Assembly: GCF_900177295.1 (NCBI RefSeq)
Contig: NZ_FWZX01000001.1
Coordinates: 496,001-560,000 of the forward strand
Direction of reading: 5' to 3'
Origin: Tistlia consotensis USBA 355
GTDB lineage: Bacteria; Pseudomonadota; Alphaproteobacteria; Kiloniellales; DSM-21159
DNA: 64,000 bases
Shown here: positions 16,829 to 24,673 of the stretch, piece by piece
Numbering within the stretch: position 1 is the first letter of the stretch
Layout: the number at the start of each line of letters is the position of its first letter
Notes under the pieces: model-generated
Told to the model about the DNA's origin: nothing
What the model saw: the letters and a program-made list of their open reading frames with translations, nothing else
Database searches by the model: none
Program-made: the position numbers and the translations under genes

Positions 16829-18247
16829 ATGTCACGCGCCAAGGTCGCCATGCCGCCGCCCCTGCGCAGCCTCTCGGCGAAGCTGCTGCTGCTGACCGTG
16901 GCCTTCGTGATGATGGCCGAGGTGCTGATCTTCGCGCCCTCGGTGGCGCGCTTCCGCGAGACCTACCTGACCCAGCGCCTGGCCAGCGCGCATCTGGCGA
17001 TCCTGGCGCTCGAGGGCGCGCCCGACCAGATGGTCGGCGCCGACCTGGAGGCCGAGCTGCTGAAGCACGTCGGCGCCTACCTGGTCGCCCTGGAGGACCC
17101 GAAGGTCGGCCGGCGCCTGCTGCTCTCGATCGACATGCCGCCGGCGATCGACGAGGTCGTCGACCTCGGCAGGATGGGCTTCTTCGACAAGCTCGGCGCC
17201 GCCTTCGTGACCCTGCTCGGTCCCGGCGACCGGATCCTCCGGGTCCTGGGCACCTCGCCCGAGGACGGCGTCTCGAAGGTCGAGATCGTGCTCAACGAGG
17301 CGCCGCTGCGCCGCGAGATGATCAACTTCGGCTACCGGGTGCTGGCGCTGTCCCTGGCCATCTCGCTGTTCACCGCGGCGCTGATCTACCTCAGCCTGCA
17401 CCTGCTGCTGGTCCGCCCGCTGCGCCGCATGACCGAGAACATGATGGCCTTCCGCGAGGATCCCGAGAACGCCGAGCGCTTCATGCCGCTGTCGGGGCGC
17501 AGCGACGAGGTCGGCCTGGCCGAGGCCCAGCTGCGCGAGATGCAGGAGGCGCTCTGGGCCTCGCTGCACCAGAAGGCGCGCCTCGCCGCGGTCGGCGTCG
17601 CGGTCACCAAGATCAGCCACGATCTGCGCAACATCCTCTCGACCGCCTCGCTGATGTCGGACCGCCTGGCGGCCAGCCAGGATCCGGACGTCAAGCGCTC
17701 GGCCGGGACCCTGATGACGACCCTCGACCGGGCGATCAACCTCTGCCGCCAGACCCTGAACTTCACCCGCGAAGGCCCGGCCGTCCTGGAGCTGTCGAGG
17801 GTCGATCTGCACGCGCTGATCGACGAGGTCGGCAGTGAGCTGCCGGCCTCGCTGGCCGGGGAGGCCGAGTGGCGCAACGAGGTGCCGGCCGGCGTCGGGG
17901 TCGAGGCCGACCGCGCCCAGCTCTACCGGGTGTTCCACAACCTCGGCCTCAACGCCCTGCAGGCCGGCGCCACGGCCATCGTGCTCGACGCCGCGCGCCT
18001 CGACGAGCGCCTGGAGATCGAGCTGACCGACAACGGGCCGGGCCTGTCGCCGCGCGCCCGCGAGCGGCTGTTCCAGCCCTTCACGGCGAGCGGCCGGAGC
18101 GGCGGCACCGGCCTCGGCCTGGCGATCGCCCGCGAGCTGGCCCGCGCCCACGGCGGCGATCTGGAGCTGCGGCGCAGCGACGCGGCCGGCACCTGCTTCC
18201 GCCTGACCCTGCCGCTCAGCCAAGCCTCCCGCCAGGCCGCGCAGTGA
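16829..18247 (+). CDS. Membrane-bound sensor histidine kinase, no adjacent response regulator
   Basis: A 472-residue kinase. A first helix (about residues 17-37), a periplasmic sensor of about 130 residues (38-167) and a second helix (about 171-195) are followed by a HAMP-type linker (196-248). The H-box is KISHDLRNILSTAS with His264, the N-box HNLGLNALQAG near 371, then ELTDNGPGLS (G1) and SGGTGLGLAIARELARAHGG (G2). All kinase motifs are intact. No response regulator lies nearby, so its partner is elsewhere. The ligand is unknown. The sensor has no recognised Cys or His cluster. Confidence 0.92.
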   Translation: MSRAKVAMPPPLRSLSAKLLLLTVAFVMMAEVLIFAPSVARFRETYLTQRLASAHLAILALEGAPDQMVGADLEAELLKHVGAYLVALEDPKVGRRLLLSIDMPPAIDEVVDLGRMGFFDKLGAAFVTLLGPGDRILRVLGTSPEDGVSKVEIVLNEAPLRREMINFGYRVLALSLAISLFTAALIYLSLHLLLVRPLRRMTENMMAFREDPENAERFMPLSGRSDEVGLAEAQLREMQEALWASLHQKARLAAVGVAVTKISHDLRNILSTASLMSDRLAASQDPDVKRSAGTLMTTLDRAINLCRQTLNFTREGPAVLELSRVDLHALIDEVGSELPASLAGEAEWRNEVPAGVGVEADRAQLYRVFHNLGLNALQAGATAIVLDAARLDERLEIELTDNGPGLSPRARERLFQPFTASGRSGGTGLGLAIARELARAHGGDLELRRSDAAGTCFRLTLPLSQASRQAAQ

Positions 18248-18280
18248 CGCGCCGGCGCAGCGAATGGATCGGGAACGGCC

Positions 18281-18294
18281 CTGATCTAGTTCAA
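18281..18294. promoter_or_regulatory. FNR/FixK-like box candidate
   Basis: The 14-bp sequence CTGATCTAGTTCAA departs at two positions from the FNR consensus TTGAT-N4-ATCAA, and has the TCTAG centre often seen in alphaproteobacterial FnrL/FixK sites. It lies in the 227-base gap between the sensor kinase and the small membrane protein, about 180 bases before the latter's start. No divergent gene exists, so the only downstream target is the 68-residue protein. The long distance makes this tentative. Confidence 0.3.
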
Positions 18295-18474
18295 TGTGCG
18301 ACGCCGCCGACAGGTCCAGCTTCTCGACCGCACGCGGCCGCAGGGCTGCCGCGTCGTGATCCGCGGGCGACCGCTGGTGCCGAACGGCAGGAAATCGTTG
18401 GCAATGCGCCGTCCTCCTGATCTATTGGACGGCAGAGCGCGACGGCTTCCAGGGACAGGGGGGAAGAGCGAGCG

Positions 18475-18681
18475 ATGGACGTTGTGGCCAGATACATCAT
18501 CGGTGCCCTGATCGGGCTGATCGGACTGCTCGGGCTCTTCATGGCGTCCCGTGCCGAGAGCGGCGACGGCATCTATGCCGCCGGCCTCTTCCTGTTCATC
18601 TTCGCCGTGCTCTACATCTTCTTCCTGATCAAGCGCGGCTTCGACCACGCCGACCGCGCGCGCCACGGCCGGCCGCACTGA
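18475..18681 (+). CDS. Small two-helix membrane protein of unknown function
   Basis: A 68-residue protein with two hydrophobic helices: YIIGALIGLIGLLGLFMA (about 7-24) and IYAAGLFLFIFAVLYIFFL (about 33-51). They are joined by a short Glu/Gly/Asp loop and followed by a basic, His-containing tail ending GRPH. By the positive-inside rule both ends are probably cytoplasmic. The ATG at 18475 follows GGGGGGAAGAG, a good ribosome-binding site. I do not recognise a family. It stands alone with 227 non-coding bases before it, including a possible FNR-like box. No other gene-like frame was seen in that gap. Confidence 0.7.
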   Translation: MDVVARYIIGALIGLIGLLGLFMASRAESGDGIYAAGLFLFIFAVLYIFFLIKRGFDHADRARHGRPH

Positions 18682-18841
18682 GACGCCCTGCCGGCGGCGG
18701 GTCCTCCACCGCCGCAGCTCGCGCAAAACGCGACCGCTCCGGCCGCGATTAGGGGGCTTTTAACCTTCCAGGCGACACAGTCGGGTGGCTGTTCCACCGA
18801 CGCGGCACGATGACGGTCGCGCGCCGAGGGAGATCTGGTCG

Positions 18842-20845
18842 ATGGCTTCCCCCCGCCTGTCCCACCTGCCGATCACGGCCAAGCTCGGCGCCGCCTTCGG
18901 GCTGGTGCTGCTGCTGCTGGTCGGCCTCGCCGGCACCTCGACCTTCTTCCTCGACCAGATGAAGGGCAGCTTCGACCAGGTGCGCGAGCTCGGCAACGCC
19001 GCCAAGGCGGCGCTCGGCGCGCGGGTCGCGCTGTCCGACCTGCGCCTCGGGGTGGGCGACTACGCGGCGAGCGGCGACGAGGCCCAGGGCGCGGCGATCC
19101 GCGAGCAGCTCGACGGCATCAAGAGCGGCCTCGCCGAAGCCGGCGCGCGCATCGACGACGCCGATTCCCGGGCCCTGCTGGACCAGCTGACCCAGGCGCT
19201 CGGCGCCTATCGCACGGCCCTGGACAAGCTGTCGGCGGCGCTCGCCGACCGCAAGCAGGCCGGCGACGGCCTGACCGGCAGGCTCGCCAGGCTGGAGCCG
19301 GCCCTCAAGACTCTGGGCGACGCCTCCTCAGCCAGCGGCGACGGCAGCGCCTTCTTCTACGTCGGCCAGGCGCAGCAGGCGCTGGCCGCCATCAAGGAGG
19401 CGACCGGCGTGTTCCTCGGCGAGGACAGCGCCAGCGGGCGCGAGACCGCGCTGCAGCAGATCGCCGCCCTGGCCGACGTGGTCAAGAACATGACCTTCAA
19501 CAAGGAGCTCGACGGCGCCAAGGAGACCAACGAGCTGCTCGAGGGCGTCAAGGCCGGGCTCGGCAAGCGCGAGACGGCCAACGCCGAGCGCGCCAAGGCG
19601 CTGGAGACGCTGCACGCCTCCGGCACCGAGGCCGGCGGGCGTGCCAGGGACTTCGTCGCGCGCATGACCGTGAGCGCGCAGCGGCTCGACCAGGCGGTCG
19701 GCGACAAGAGCCGCCGCAACCTGACGGTCATGCTCGCCGCCGCCGGCGTCGCGCTGGCCATCGGCGTGCTGGCGGCCGCGCTGATCGGCGGCGGCATCGC
19801 GCGCAATCTCAAGCGACTCTCCTCGGCGATGGCGCGGCTGGCCGAGCGCGACCTGACGGTCGAGGTGACCGGCGCCGAGCGCGGCGACGAGGTCGGCGCG
19901 ATGGCCCGCGCCATGCAGGTCTTCAAGGACAACGCCCTGGAGATGGAGCGGCTGCGCGAACAGCGCGAGGCCGACGAGCGGCGCGGCGCCGAGGAGAAGC
20001 GCCGGGCCATGCACGCGCTGGCCGGCGAGCTGGAGGGCTCGGTCAAGTCGATCGCCGACGAGGTCGGCCAGACCGCCGAGGAGATTCGCGCCGCGGCCAG
20101 CGCGCTGAGCGCCACCGCCGAGGAGACCGGCAGCCTTTCGGCGCGCGTCTCCGGCGCCTCGGCCGAAGCCTCCAGCAACGTCCAGACGGTCGCCGCCTCG
20201 AGCGAGGAGATCGCCGCCTCCCTGGCCGAGGTCGCCCGCCAGGTCAGCGAGACCGCGAGCCGCACCGCCGAGGCGCGCAGCCTGGCCGAGGACAGCGACG
20301 CCGTGGTCGGCCGCCTCGCCAAGGTCGCCGAGGAGGTCGGCGCGGTCGTCACCCTGATCTCGGAGATCGCCGAGCAGACCAATCTGCTGGCGCTCAATGC
20401 CACCATCGAGGCGGCGCGCGCCGGCGACGCCGGCAAGGGCTTCGCGGTCGTCGCCTCCGAGGTCAAGAGCCTGGCGACCCAGACCGCCAAGGCGACCGAG
20501 GAGATCGCCCGCCAGATCGGCGAGATCCGCAGCGCCTCCGGCGAGACTGCGAGCTCGATCGCCCGGGTCAAGGAGGTCGTGATCGGCGTCAGCGAGATCG
20601 CCGGCTCGATCAGCTCGGCGGTCGAGCAGCAGACCGCGGCGCTGTCGGAGATCTCGGCCGGCACCCAGAAGGCCGCCCAGGGTACCCAGGAGGTGACCCA
20701 GGCGATCGGCCAGGTCGACAGCGGCGCCCGCAAGACCGGCGAGGCCGCCCGCGAGGCGCTGAGCGCCGCCGAGACCCTGGCCGAGCGCGCCGAGCGCCTG
20801 GGCCGCGAGGTCAGCGCCTTCGTCAACCGGGTGCGCGCGGCGTAG
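18842..20845 (+). CDS. Methyl-accepting chemotaxis protein
   Basis: A 667-residue chemoreceptor. It has an N-terminal helix (about residues 12-32), a periplasmic all-helical sensor of about 265 residues, a second helix (about 300-325, [20 protein letters not shown]) and a HAMP domain (about 326-380, [20 protein letters not shown]). The long coiled-coil signalling domain has the conserved tip [20 protein letters not shown] and then [18 protein letters not shown]. The sensor region looks like a helical-bundle type; the ligand is unknown. The ATG at 18842 is chosen over the upstream GTG at 18785 because GAGGGAGA precedes it and the membrane helix then lies at the N-terminus. No other che genes are nearby. 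Confidence 0.94.
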   Translation: MASPRLSHLPITAKLGAAFGLVLLLLVGLAGTSTFFLDQMKGSFDQVRELGNAAKAALGARVALSDLRLGVGDYAASGDEAQGAAIREQLDGIKSGLAEAGARIDDADSRALLDQLTQALGAYRTALDKLSAALADRKQAGDGLTGRLARLEPALKTLGDASSASGDGSAFFYVGQAQQALAAIKEATGVFLGEDSASGRETALQQIAALADVVKNMTFNKELDGAKETNELLEGVKAGLGKRETANAERAKALETLHASGTEAGGRARDFVARMTVSAQRLDQAVGDKSRRNLTVMLAAAGVALAIGVLAAALIGGGIARNLKRLSSAMARLAERDLTVEVTGAERGDEVGAMARAMQVFKDNALEMERLREQREADERRGAEEKRRAMHALAGELEGSVKSIADEVGQTAEEIRAAASALSATAEETGSLSARVSGASAEASSNVQTVAASSEEIAASLAEVARQVSETASRTAEARSLAEDSDAVVGRLAKVAEEVGAVVTLISEIAEQTNLLALNATIEAARAGDAGKGFAVVASEVKSLATQTAKATEEIARQIGEIRSASGETASSIARVKEVVIGVSEIAGSISSAVEQQTAALSEISAGTQKAAQGTQEVTQAIGQVDSGARKTGEAAREALSAAETLAERAERLGREVSAFVNRVRAA

Positions 20846-20864
20846 CTTCTTCCTCCTTCGGATC

Positions 20865-20974
20865 CCCCACCTCTCCCTGCCCTCTCCGCCCCCGGGGGCG
20901 GAGAGGGGACTCGAACCGGCGCCGCTTCCGCCCTCTCCGCCCCGGGGGGCGGAGAGGGCCGGGGAGAGGTGGGG
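20865..20974. repeat. Nested palindromic repeat block between convergent genes
   Basis: Two near-identical 28-bp palindromes built on ccctctccgcccc/ggggcggagaggg lie at 20880-20907 (perfect) and 20931-20958. Both sit inside a 13-bp outer inverted pair, 20865-20877 with 20962-20974 (ccccacctctccc/gggagaggtgggg). The block lies between the chemoreceptor stop and the gntR stop, so it could act as a bidirectional terminator. The tcgaaccggc piece between the palindromes resembles part of the repeats flanking the DUF559 gene at 28469-28945, suggesting related elements. Confidence 0.8.
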
Positions 20975-20987
20975 CGGAGGCGCTGCC

Positions 20988-21665
20988 CTACCTCTCCTCC
21001 CCGCCGAGCGCCCCGCGCAGCGCTTCGAGCTTGTGCTCCAGGTGGCTCTTCATGAGCCGGCCGAGGCGCTCGCCCTCCCGCGCCTCCAGGGCCGCGATGA
21101 TCGCGTCGTGCTCGTCGAGCGCGGCCTGCCAGCGGGCCGCCGCCAGGTTGGCCTGATAGCGCGCCCAGCGCACCCGGTCGGCGACCAGCTTGTGCTGCTG
21201 GCGCAGGGTCGGGTTGCGCGCCGCGGCCAGGATCGCCGCGTGGATCTGCTGGTTGAGCTCGAAGTAGCGCGGCCGGTCGCCGGAGCGGTAGGCGGCGTGC
21301 ATGGCGTCGTTGAGCCGCCGCACTTCGGCGATCTCCGCGTCGCCGGCGCGCTCGGCGGCCAGCTCGCCGGCCGCGCCCTCCAGCGCCGCAATCACCGGGA
21401 AGACCTCCTCCAGCTCGGCCAGGGTCGGCTCGGCGACGACGGCGCCGCGGTTCGGCACCAGGCGCACGTAGCCCTCGGCGGCCAGCACCTTGAGCGCCTC
21501 GCGGACCGGCGTGCGCGAGACCCCGAAGCGCAGGGTCAGTGCCTTCTCGGGCACCTTCTCGCCGGGCCTGAGCTCGCCTTCGAGGATCAGGCCGCGGATC
21601 AGGTCGGTCAGCTCGACCGCGAGGGCGGGCCGGGTCAGCGGCCTCTGTGGATCGACTGCGAACAC
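20988..21665 (-). CDS. GntR-family transcriptional regulator, FCD (FadR-like) subfamily
   Basis: A 225-residue regulator. The N-terminal winged helix-turn-helix (about residues 12-75) includes GEKVPEKALTLRFGVSRTPV and REALKVLAAEGYVRLVPNRG. The FCD effector domain (about 85-215) has the Asp/His metal-site pattern (RYFELNQQIHAAILAAARN). The GTG at 21665 is preferred to the first Met codon (21731) for two reasons: GGGGGGAG lies seven bases before it, and the longer form would start inside the AT-rich palindrome at 21711-21728, which looks like its operator. It is divergent from the aminotransferase-TRAP operon and probably controls it. Confidence 0.9.
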   Translation of the reverse strand: MFAVDPQRPLTRPALAVELTDLIRGLILEGELRPGEKVPEKALTLRFGVSRTPVREALKVLAAEGYVRLVPNRGAVVAEPTLAELEEVFPVIAALEGAAGELAAERAGDAEIAEVRRLNDAMHAAYRSGDRPRYFELNQQIHAAILAAARNPTLRQQHKLVADRVRWARYQANLAAARWQAALDEHDAIIAALEAREGERLGRLMKSHLEHKLEALRGALGGEER

Positions 21666-21710
21666 CCTTCGCTCCCCCCGGGGCGGCTCCCCGTCATCGC
21701 ACCTTGACGC

Positions 21711-21728
21711 AATAATGAATTCATAATT
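21711..21728. promoter_or_regulatory. AT-rich palindromic operator candidate for the GntR regulator
   Basis: ATGAATTCAT (21715-21724) is a perfect 10-bp palindrome extended by matching AAT/ATT ends into an 18-bp inverted repeat with one mismatched pair. It is conspicuously AT-rich in very GC-rich DNA and lies between divergent gntR and the aminotransferase operon. A TTGACG hexamer (21704-21709) just upstream could be the -35 box of the rightward promoter, which the site would overlap. Confidence 0.65.
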
Positions 21729-21820
21729 CAATCGAGCCTCGATGAAAAGCGGCCCGCTTGTCGACGGGCCGCGGCCGCGCGCCGCGGAGACGGGCGCGGC
21801 GGCGGAAGGGAGAAGGGTCG

Positions 21821-23020
21821 ATGACCACGCCGCAGGGACGCCATTTCCTCCAGATTCCCGGCCCGACCAACGTGCCCGACCGCGTCCTGCGGGCCATGGA
21901 CCGGCCGACCATCGACCACCGCGGCCCGGAGTTCCAGGCCCTCGCGCTGCGCGTGCTGGCCGGCATCCGGACGATCTTCAAGACCGAGCAGCCGGTCGTC
22001 ATCTATCCCGCCTCGGGCACCGGGGCCTGGGAGGCGGCGCTGGTCAACAGCCTGTCGGCCGGCGACCGCGTGCTGATGTTCGAGACCGGCCACTTCGCCA
22101 GCCTCTGGAAGGCGCTCGCCGAGCGGCTCGGGCTGCAGCCGGAATTCATCGCCGGCGACTGGCGCCACGGCGCCGACCCGGCGGCGATCGAGGCCCGGCT
22201 GCGCGAGGACCGCGGCCATGCCATCAAGGCGGTCTGCGTGGTCCACAACGAGACCTCGACCGGCTGCGTCTCGCCGATCGGCGCGGTGCGCAAGGCGATC
22301 GACGCCGCCGGCCATCCGGCGCTCCTGATGGTCGACACGATCTCCTCGCTGGCCTCGATCGACTACCGTCACGACGAGTGGGGCGTCGACGTCACGGTCG
22401 GCGGCTCGCAGAAGGGCCTGATGCTGCCGCCGGGCCTGTCGTTCAACGCGGTCTCCGAGAAGGCGGTCGCGGCCTCGAAGACGGCGGGCCTGCCGCGCTC
22501 CTACTGGGACTGGGGCGAGATGCTGGCGATCAACGCCAAGGGCTTCTTCCCCTTCACCCCGGCGACCAACCTGCTCTACGGCCTCGACGCGGCGATCGAC
22601 ATGCTGCACGAGGAAGGCCTGGAGCGGGTCTTCGAGCGTCACGCCCGCCACGGCGAGGCGACGCGCCGGGCCGTGCGCAGCTGGGGCCTGGAGGTGCTGT
22701 GCCAGGAGCCGGCGCACTATTCGGGCTCGCTGACCGCGGTGCTGATGCCGGCCGGCCACGACGCCGACCGCTTCCGCGGGACGGTCCTCGACGCCTTCAA
22801 CATGTCGCTCGGCAACGGCCTGTCGAAGCTCGCCGGCCGGGTGTTCCGGATCGGTCATCTCGGCCACTTCAACGACCTCACCCTGATCGGCACCCTGGGC
22901 GGCGTCGAGATGGGCCTGGAGGTCGCGGGGGTGCCCCACAAGGCCGGGGGGGTCCAGGCGGCGATGGACTTCCTCGCGCAGCAGCAGGAGAGCCAGGCAG
23001 CCTCGCACGCCGCGGAATAG
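21821..23020 (+). CDS. Class V aminotransferase, serine/alanine-glyoxylate type
   Basis: A 399-residue PLP enzyme. It has QIPGPTNVP near residue 11, IDHRGPEF (31-38), YPASGTGAWE (62-71, cofactor phosphate region), VHNETSTG (141-148), LMVDTISS (169-176, Asp172) and GGSQKGLMLPPGL with the Schiff-base Lys198. Relatives move an amino group to glyoxylate or pyruvate from Ala, Ser or Asp; the exact pair is not determinable. The ATG at 21821 follows GGAAGGGAGAAGGG; an in-frame upstream ATG (21758) would add a basic low-complexity tail. It opens an operon with a TRAP importer, crotonase, CoA-transferase and GlcG-like protein, under the divergent GntR regulator. Confidence 0.92.
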   Translation: MTTPQGRHFLQIPGPTNVPDRVLRAMDRPTIDHRGPEFQALALRVLAGIRTIFKTEQPVVIYPASGTGAWEAALVNSLSAGDRVLMFETGHFASLWKALAERLGLQPEFIAGDWRHGADPAAIEARLREDRGHAIKAVCVVHNETSTGCVSPIGAVRKAIDAAGHPALLMVDTISSLASIDYRHDEWGVDVTVGGSQKGLMLPPGLSFNAVSEKAVAASKTAGLPRSYWDWGEMLAINAKGFFPFTPATNLLYGLDAAIDMLHEEGLERVFERHARHGEATRRAVRSWGLEVLCQEPAHYSGSLTAVLMPAGHDADRFRGTVLDAFNMSLGNGLSKLAGRVFRIGHLGHFNDLTLIGTLGGVEMGLEVAGVPHKAGGVQAAMDFLAQQQESQAASHAAE

Positions 23021-23056
23021 TCGAACCAGAACAAGACAAACGGGAGGATCAGCACG

Positions 23057-24046
23057 ATGAAGGCGACAGCATACCTCGCGGGCCTCGCGCTCGCGGCCCT
23101 GGGCGCCAGCGCCCTCTGCTCCACGGCCAGCGCCGGAATGGTCCTGAAGTTCGGCCACGTCGGCGAGCCGGGCTCGCTGTTCGAGACCTCGGCCAAGGAG
23201 TTCGCCCGCTGCGCCAACGAGAAGCTCGGCGACAAGGGCGAGGTCCAGGTCTTCGGCTCCTCGCAGCTCGGCAAGGACCAGGAGCTGCTGCAGAAGCTGA
23301 AGCTCGGCCAGGTCCAGTTCGCCCTGCCCTCGTCGGTGATGAGCTCGGTCTCGGACACCTTCGGCGTGTTCGAGATGCCCTACCTCATCCAGAACCGCGA
23401 CCACATGAAGCGCGTCACCCAGAAGATGGGCGACGTCTTCCAGAAGGCCGCCGAAGGCAAGGGCTATCACATCCTGGCGTTCTGGGAGAACGGCTTCCGG
23501 AACATCACCAACAACGTCCGGCCGATCGTCGAGCCCGCGGACCTGCAGGGCATCAAGCTGCGCACGCCGAAGGGCGCCTGGCGCGTCAAGATGTTCGAGT
23601 CCTACGGCGCCAGCCCGACGCCGATGGCCTTCTCCGAGGTCTTCACCGCGCTCAAGACCGGCGTCATCGACGGCCAGGAGAACCCCCTGGCACAGATCTG
23701 GTCGGCGAAGTTCCCGGAGGTCCAGAAGTACCTCTCGATGACGGGGCACGTCTATACGCCGGCCTACATCCTGACCTCGCAGAAGCAGTACGAGTCCTGG
23801 CCGGACGACATCCGCAAGACGCTCGACGGCTGCGCCGTCAGCACCCAGGACTTCGTCTACAAGACCGCAGCCCAGCTCGACAAGGACCTGGTCGGCAAGA
23901 TCGAGGCGATGGGCACCAAGGTGAACGAGGCCGACAAGCCGGCCTTCATCGCCGCCTCGAAGCCGATCTACGAGGAGTTCGCGAAGTCGGTCGACGGCGG
24001 CCAGAAGCTGATCGACGAGATCCAGGTCCTGGCCAAGGGCTCGTGA
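23057..24046 (+). CDS. dctP: TRAP transporter substrate-binding protein, DctP family
   Basis: A 329-residue periplasmic solute-binding protein. The signal peptide MKATAYLAGLALAALGASAL ends around STASA (cleavage near residue 26). The mature part starts LKFGHVGEPGSLFE. GIKLRTPKGA contains the conserved Arg (about Arg169) that pairs with the ligand carboxylate in this family, and VIDGQENPLAQIW is the second signature. A carboxylate ligand is therefore likely. GGGAGG precedes the start. A 13-bp stem-loop follows the gene. Confidence 0.94.
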   Translation: MKATAYLAGLALAALGASALCSTASAGMVLKFGHVGEPGSLFETSAKEFARCANEKLGDKGEVQVFGSSQLGKDQELLQKLKLGQVQFALPSSVMSSVSDTFGVFEMPYLIQNRDHMKRVTQKMGDVFQKAAEGKGYHILAFWENGFRNITNNVRPIVEPADLQGIKLRTPKGAWRVKMFESYGASPTPMAFSEVFTALKTGVIDGQENPLAQIWSAKFPEVQKYLSMTGHVYTPAYILTSQKQYESWPDDIRKTLDGCAVSTQDFVYKTAAQLDKDLVGKIEAMGTKVNEADKPAFIAASKPIYEEFAKSVDGGQKLIDEIQVLAKGS

Positions 24047-24052
24047 TCCGCG

Positions 24053-24082
24053 GGGGGCCGCGACCTGCGGGTCGCGGCCCCC
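24053..24082 (+). promoter_or_regulatory. 13-bp stem-loop between dctP and dctQ
   Basis: A perfect 13-bp stem (gggggccgcgacc with ggtcgcggccccc) and 4-base loop follow the dctP stop by six bases. No T-run follows, so full termination is unlikely. Its position between binding-protein and permease genes suggests mRNA stabilisation or partial attenuation that raises binding-protein output. The hairpin at 13117-13143 holds the same position in the other importer operon. Confidence 0.75.
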
Positions 24083-24136
24083 TCGCTTGCCATCCGAACG
24101 TTGTCTGAACCCGGAGCGGACCGGGGGGAGCGGAGC

Positions 24137-24670
24137 TTGGGCAAGATCGGGCGGGTCCTCGGCGGCCTGCTGTCCTGGATCGTGATCGCGCTGATGGTCG
24201 TGCTGACCGTCGTCGTCGTCGTCGCGGTCATCTACCGCAAGGCCGGCAACTCGCTGTCCTGGTACGACGAGGTCGCCTCGATCCTGCTGGTCTGGATCAC
24301 CTATTACGGCGCGGCGCTGGCCGCGCTGAGGCGCAGCCACATCGGCTTCGACGACGTGCTGCGCGGCCTGCCGCCGGCGGCACGCAAGGTCGCGGTCGTC
24401 CTCGCCGAGGGCCTGGTGGTGTTCTTCTTCGGCCTGCTCGCCTGGGCCGGCTGGCAGGTGCTGGTCGTGCTCGAGGGCATGAACCTGGTCAGCCTGACCT
24501 GGGTGCCCGTCCAGTTCACCCAGTCGGTGATCCCGATCGGCGCGGTGCTGTTCATCGTCGCCGAGCTGCTCAGCCTGCCGGGCTACTGGCGCGACGTCAT
24601 GGCCGGCCGCTCGACCGAGCACGCGGTGATGAGCCACGGCGCCTCCCCTGACGGCCAGGGAGGCCGCTAG
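24137..24670 (+). CDS. dctQ: TRAP transporter small permease, DctQ family
   Basis: A 177-residue membrane protein with four hydrophobic helices, beginning VLGGLLSWIVIALMVVLTVV. The family signature WYDEVASILLVWITYYGAAL lies near the second helix and RRSHIGFDDVL follows. It pairs with the large permease DctM for Na+-driven uptake. The start is uncertain: a TTG at 24137 preceded by GGGGGGAG is preferred, while another in-frame TTG at 24101 has no such site. It ends three bases before dctM. Confidence 0.9.
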   Translation: MGKIGRVLGGLLSWIVIALMVVLTVVVVVAVIYRKAGNSLSWYDEVASILLVWITYYGAALAALRRSHIGFDDVLRGLPPAARKVAVVLAEGLVVFFFGLLAWAGWQVLVVLEGMNLVSLTWVPVQFTQSVIPIGAVLFIVAELLSLPGYWRDVMAGRSTEHAVMSHGASPDGQGGR

Positions 24671-24673
24671 ACC

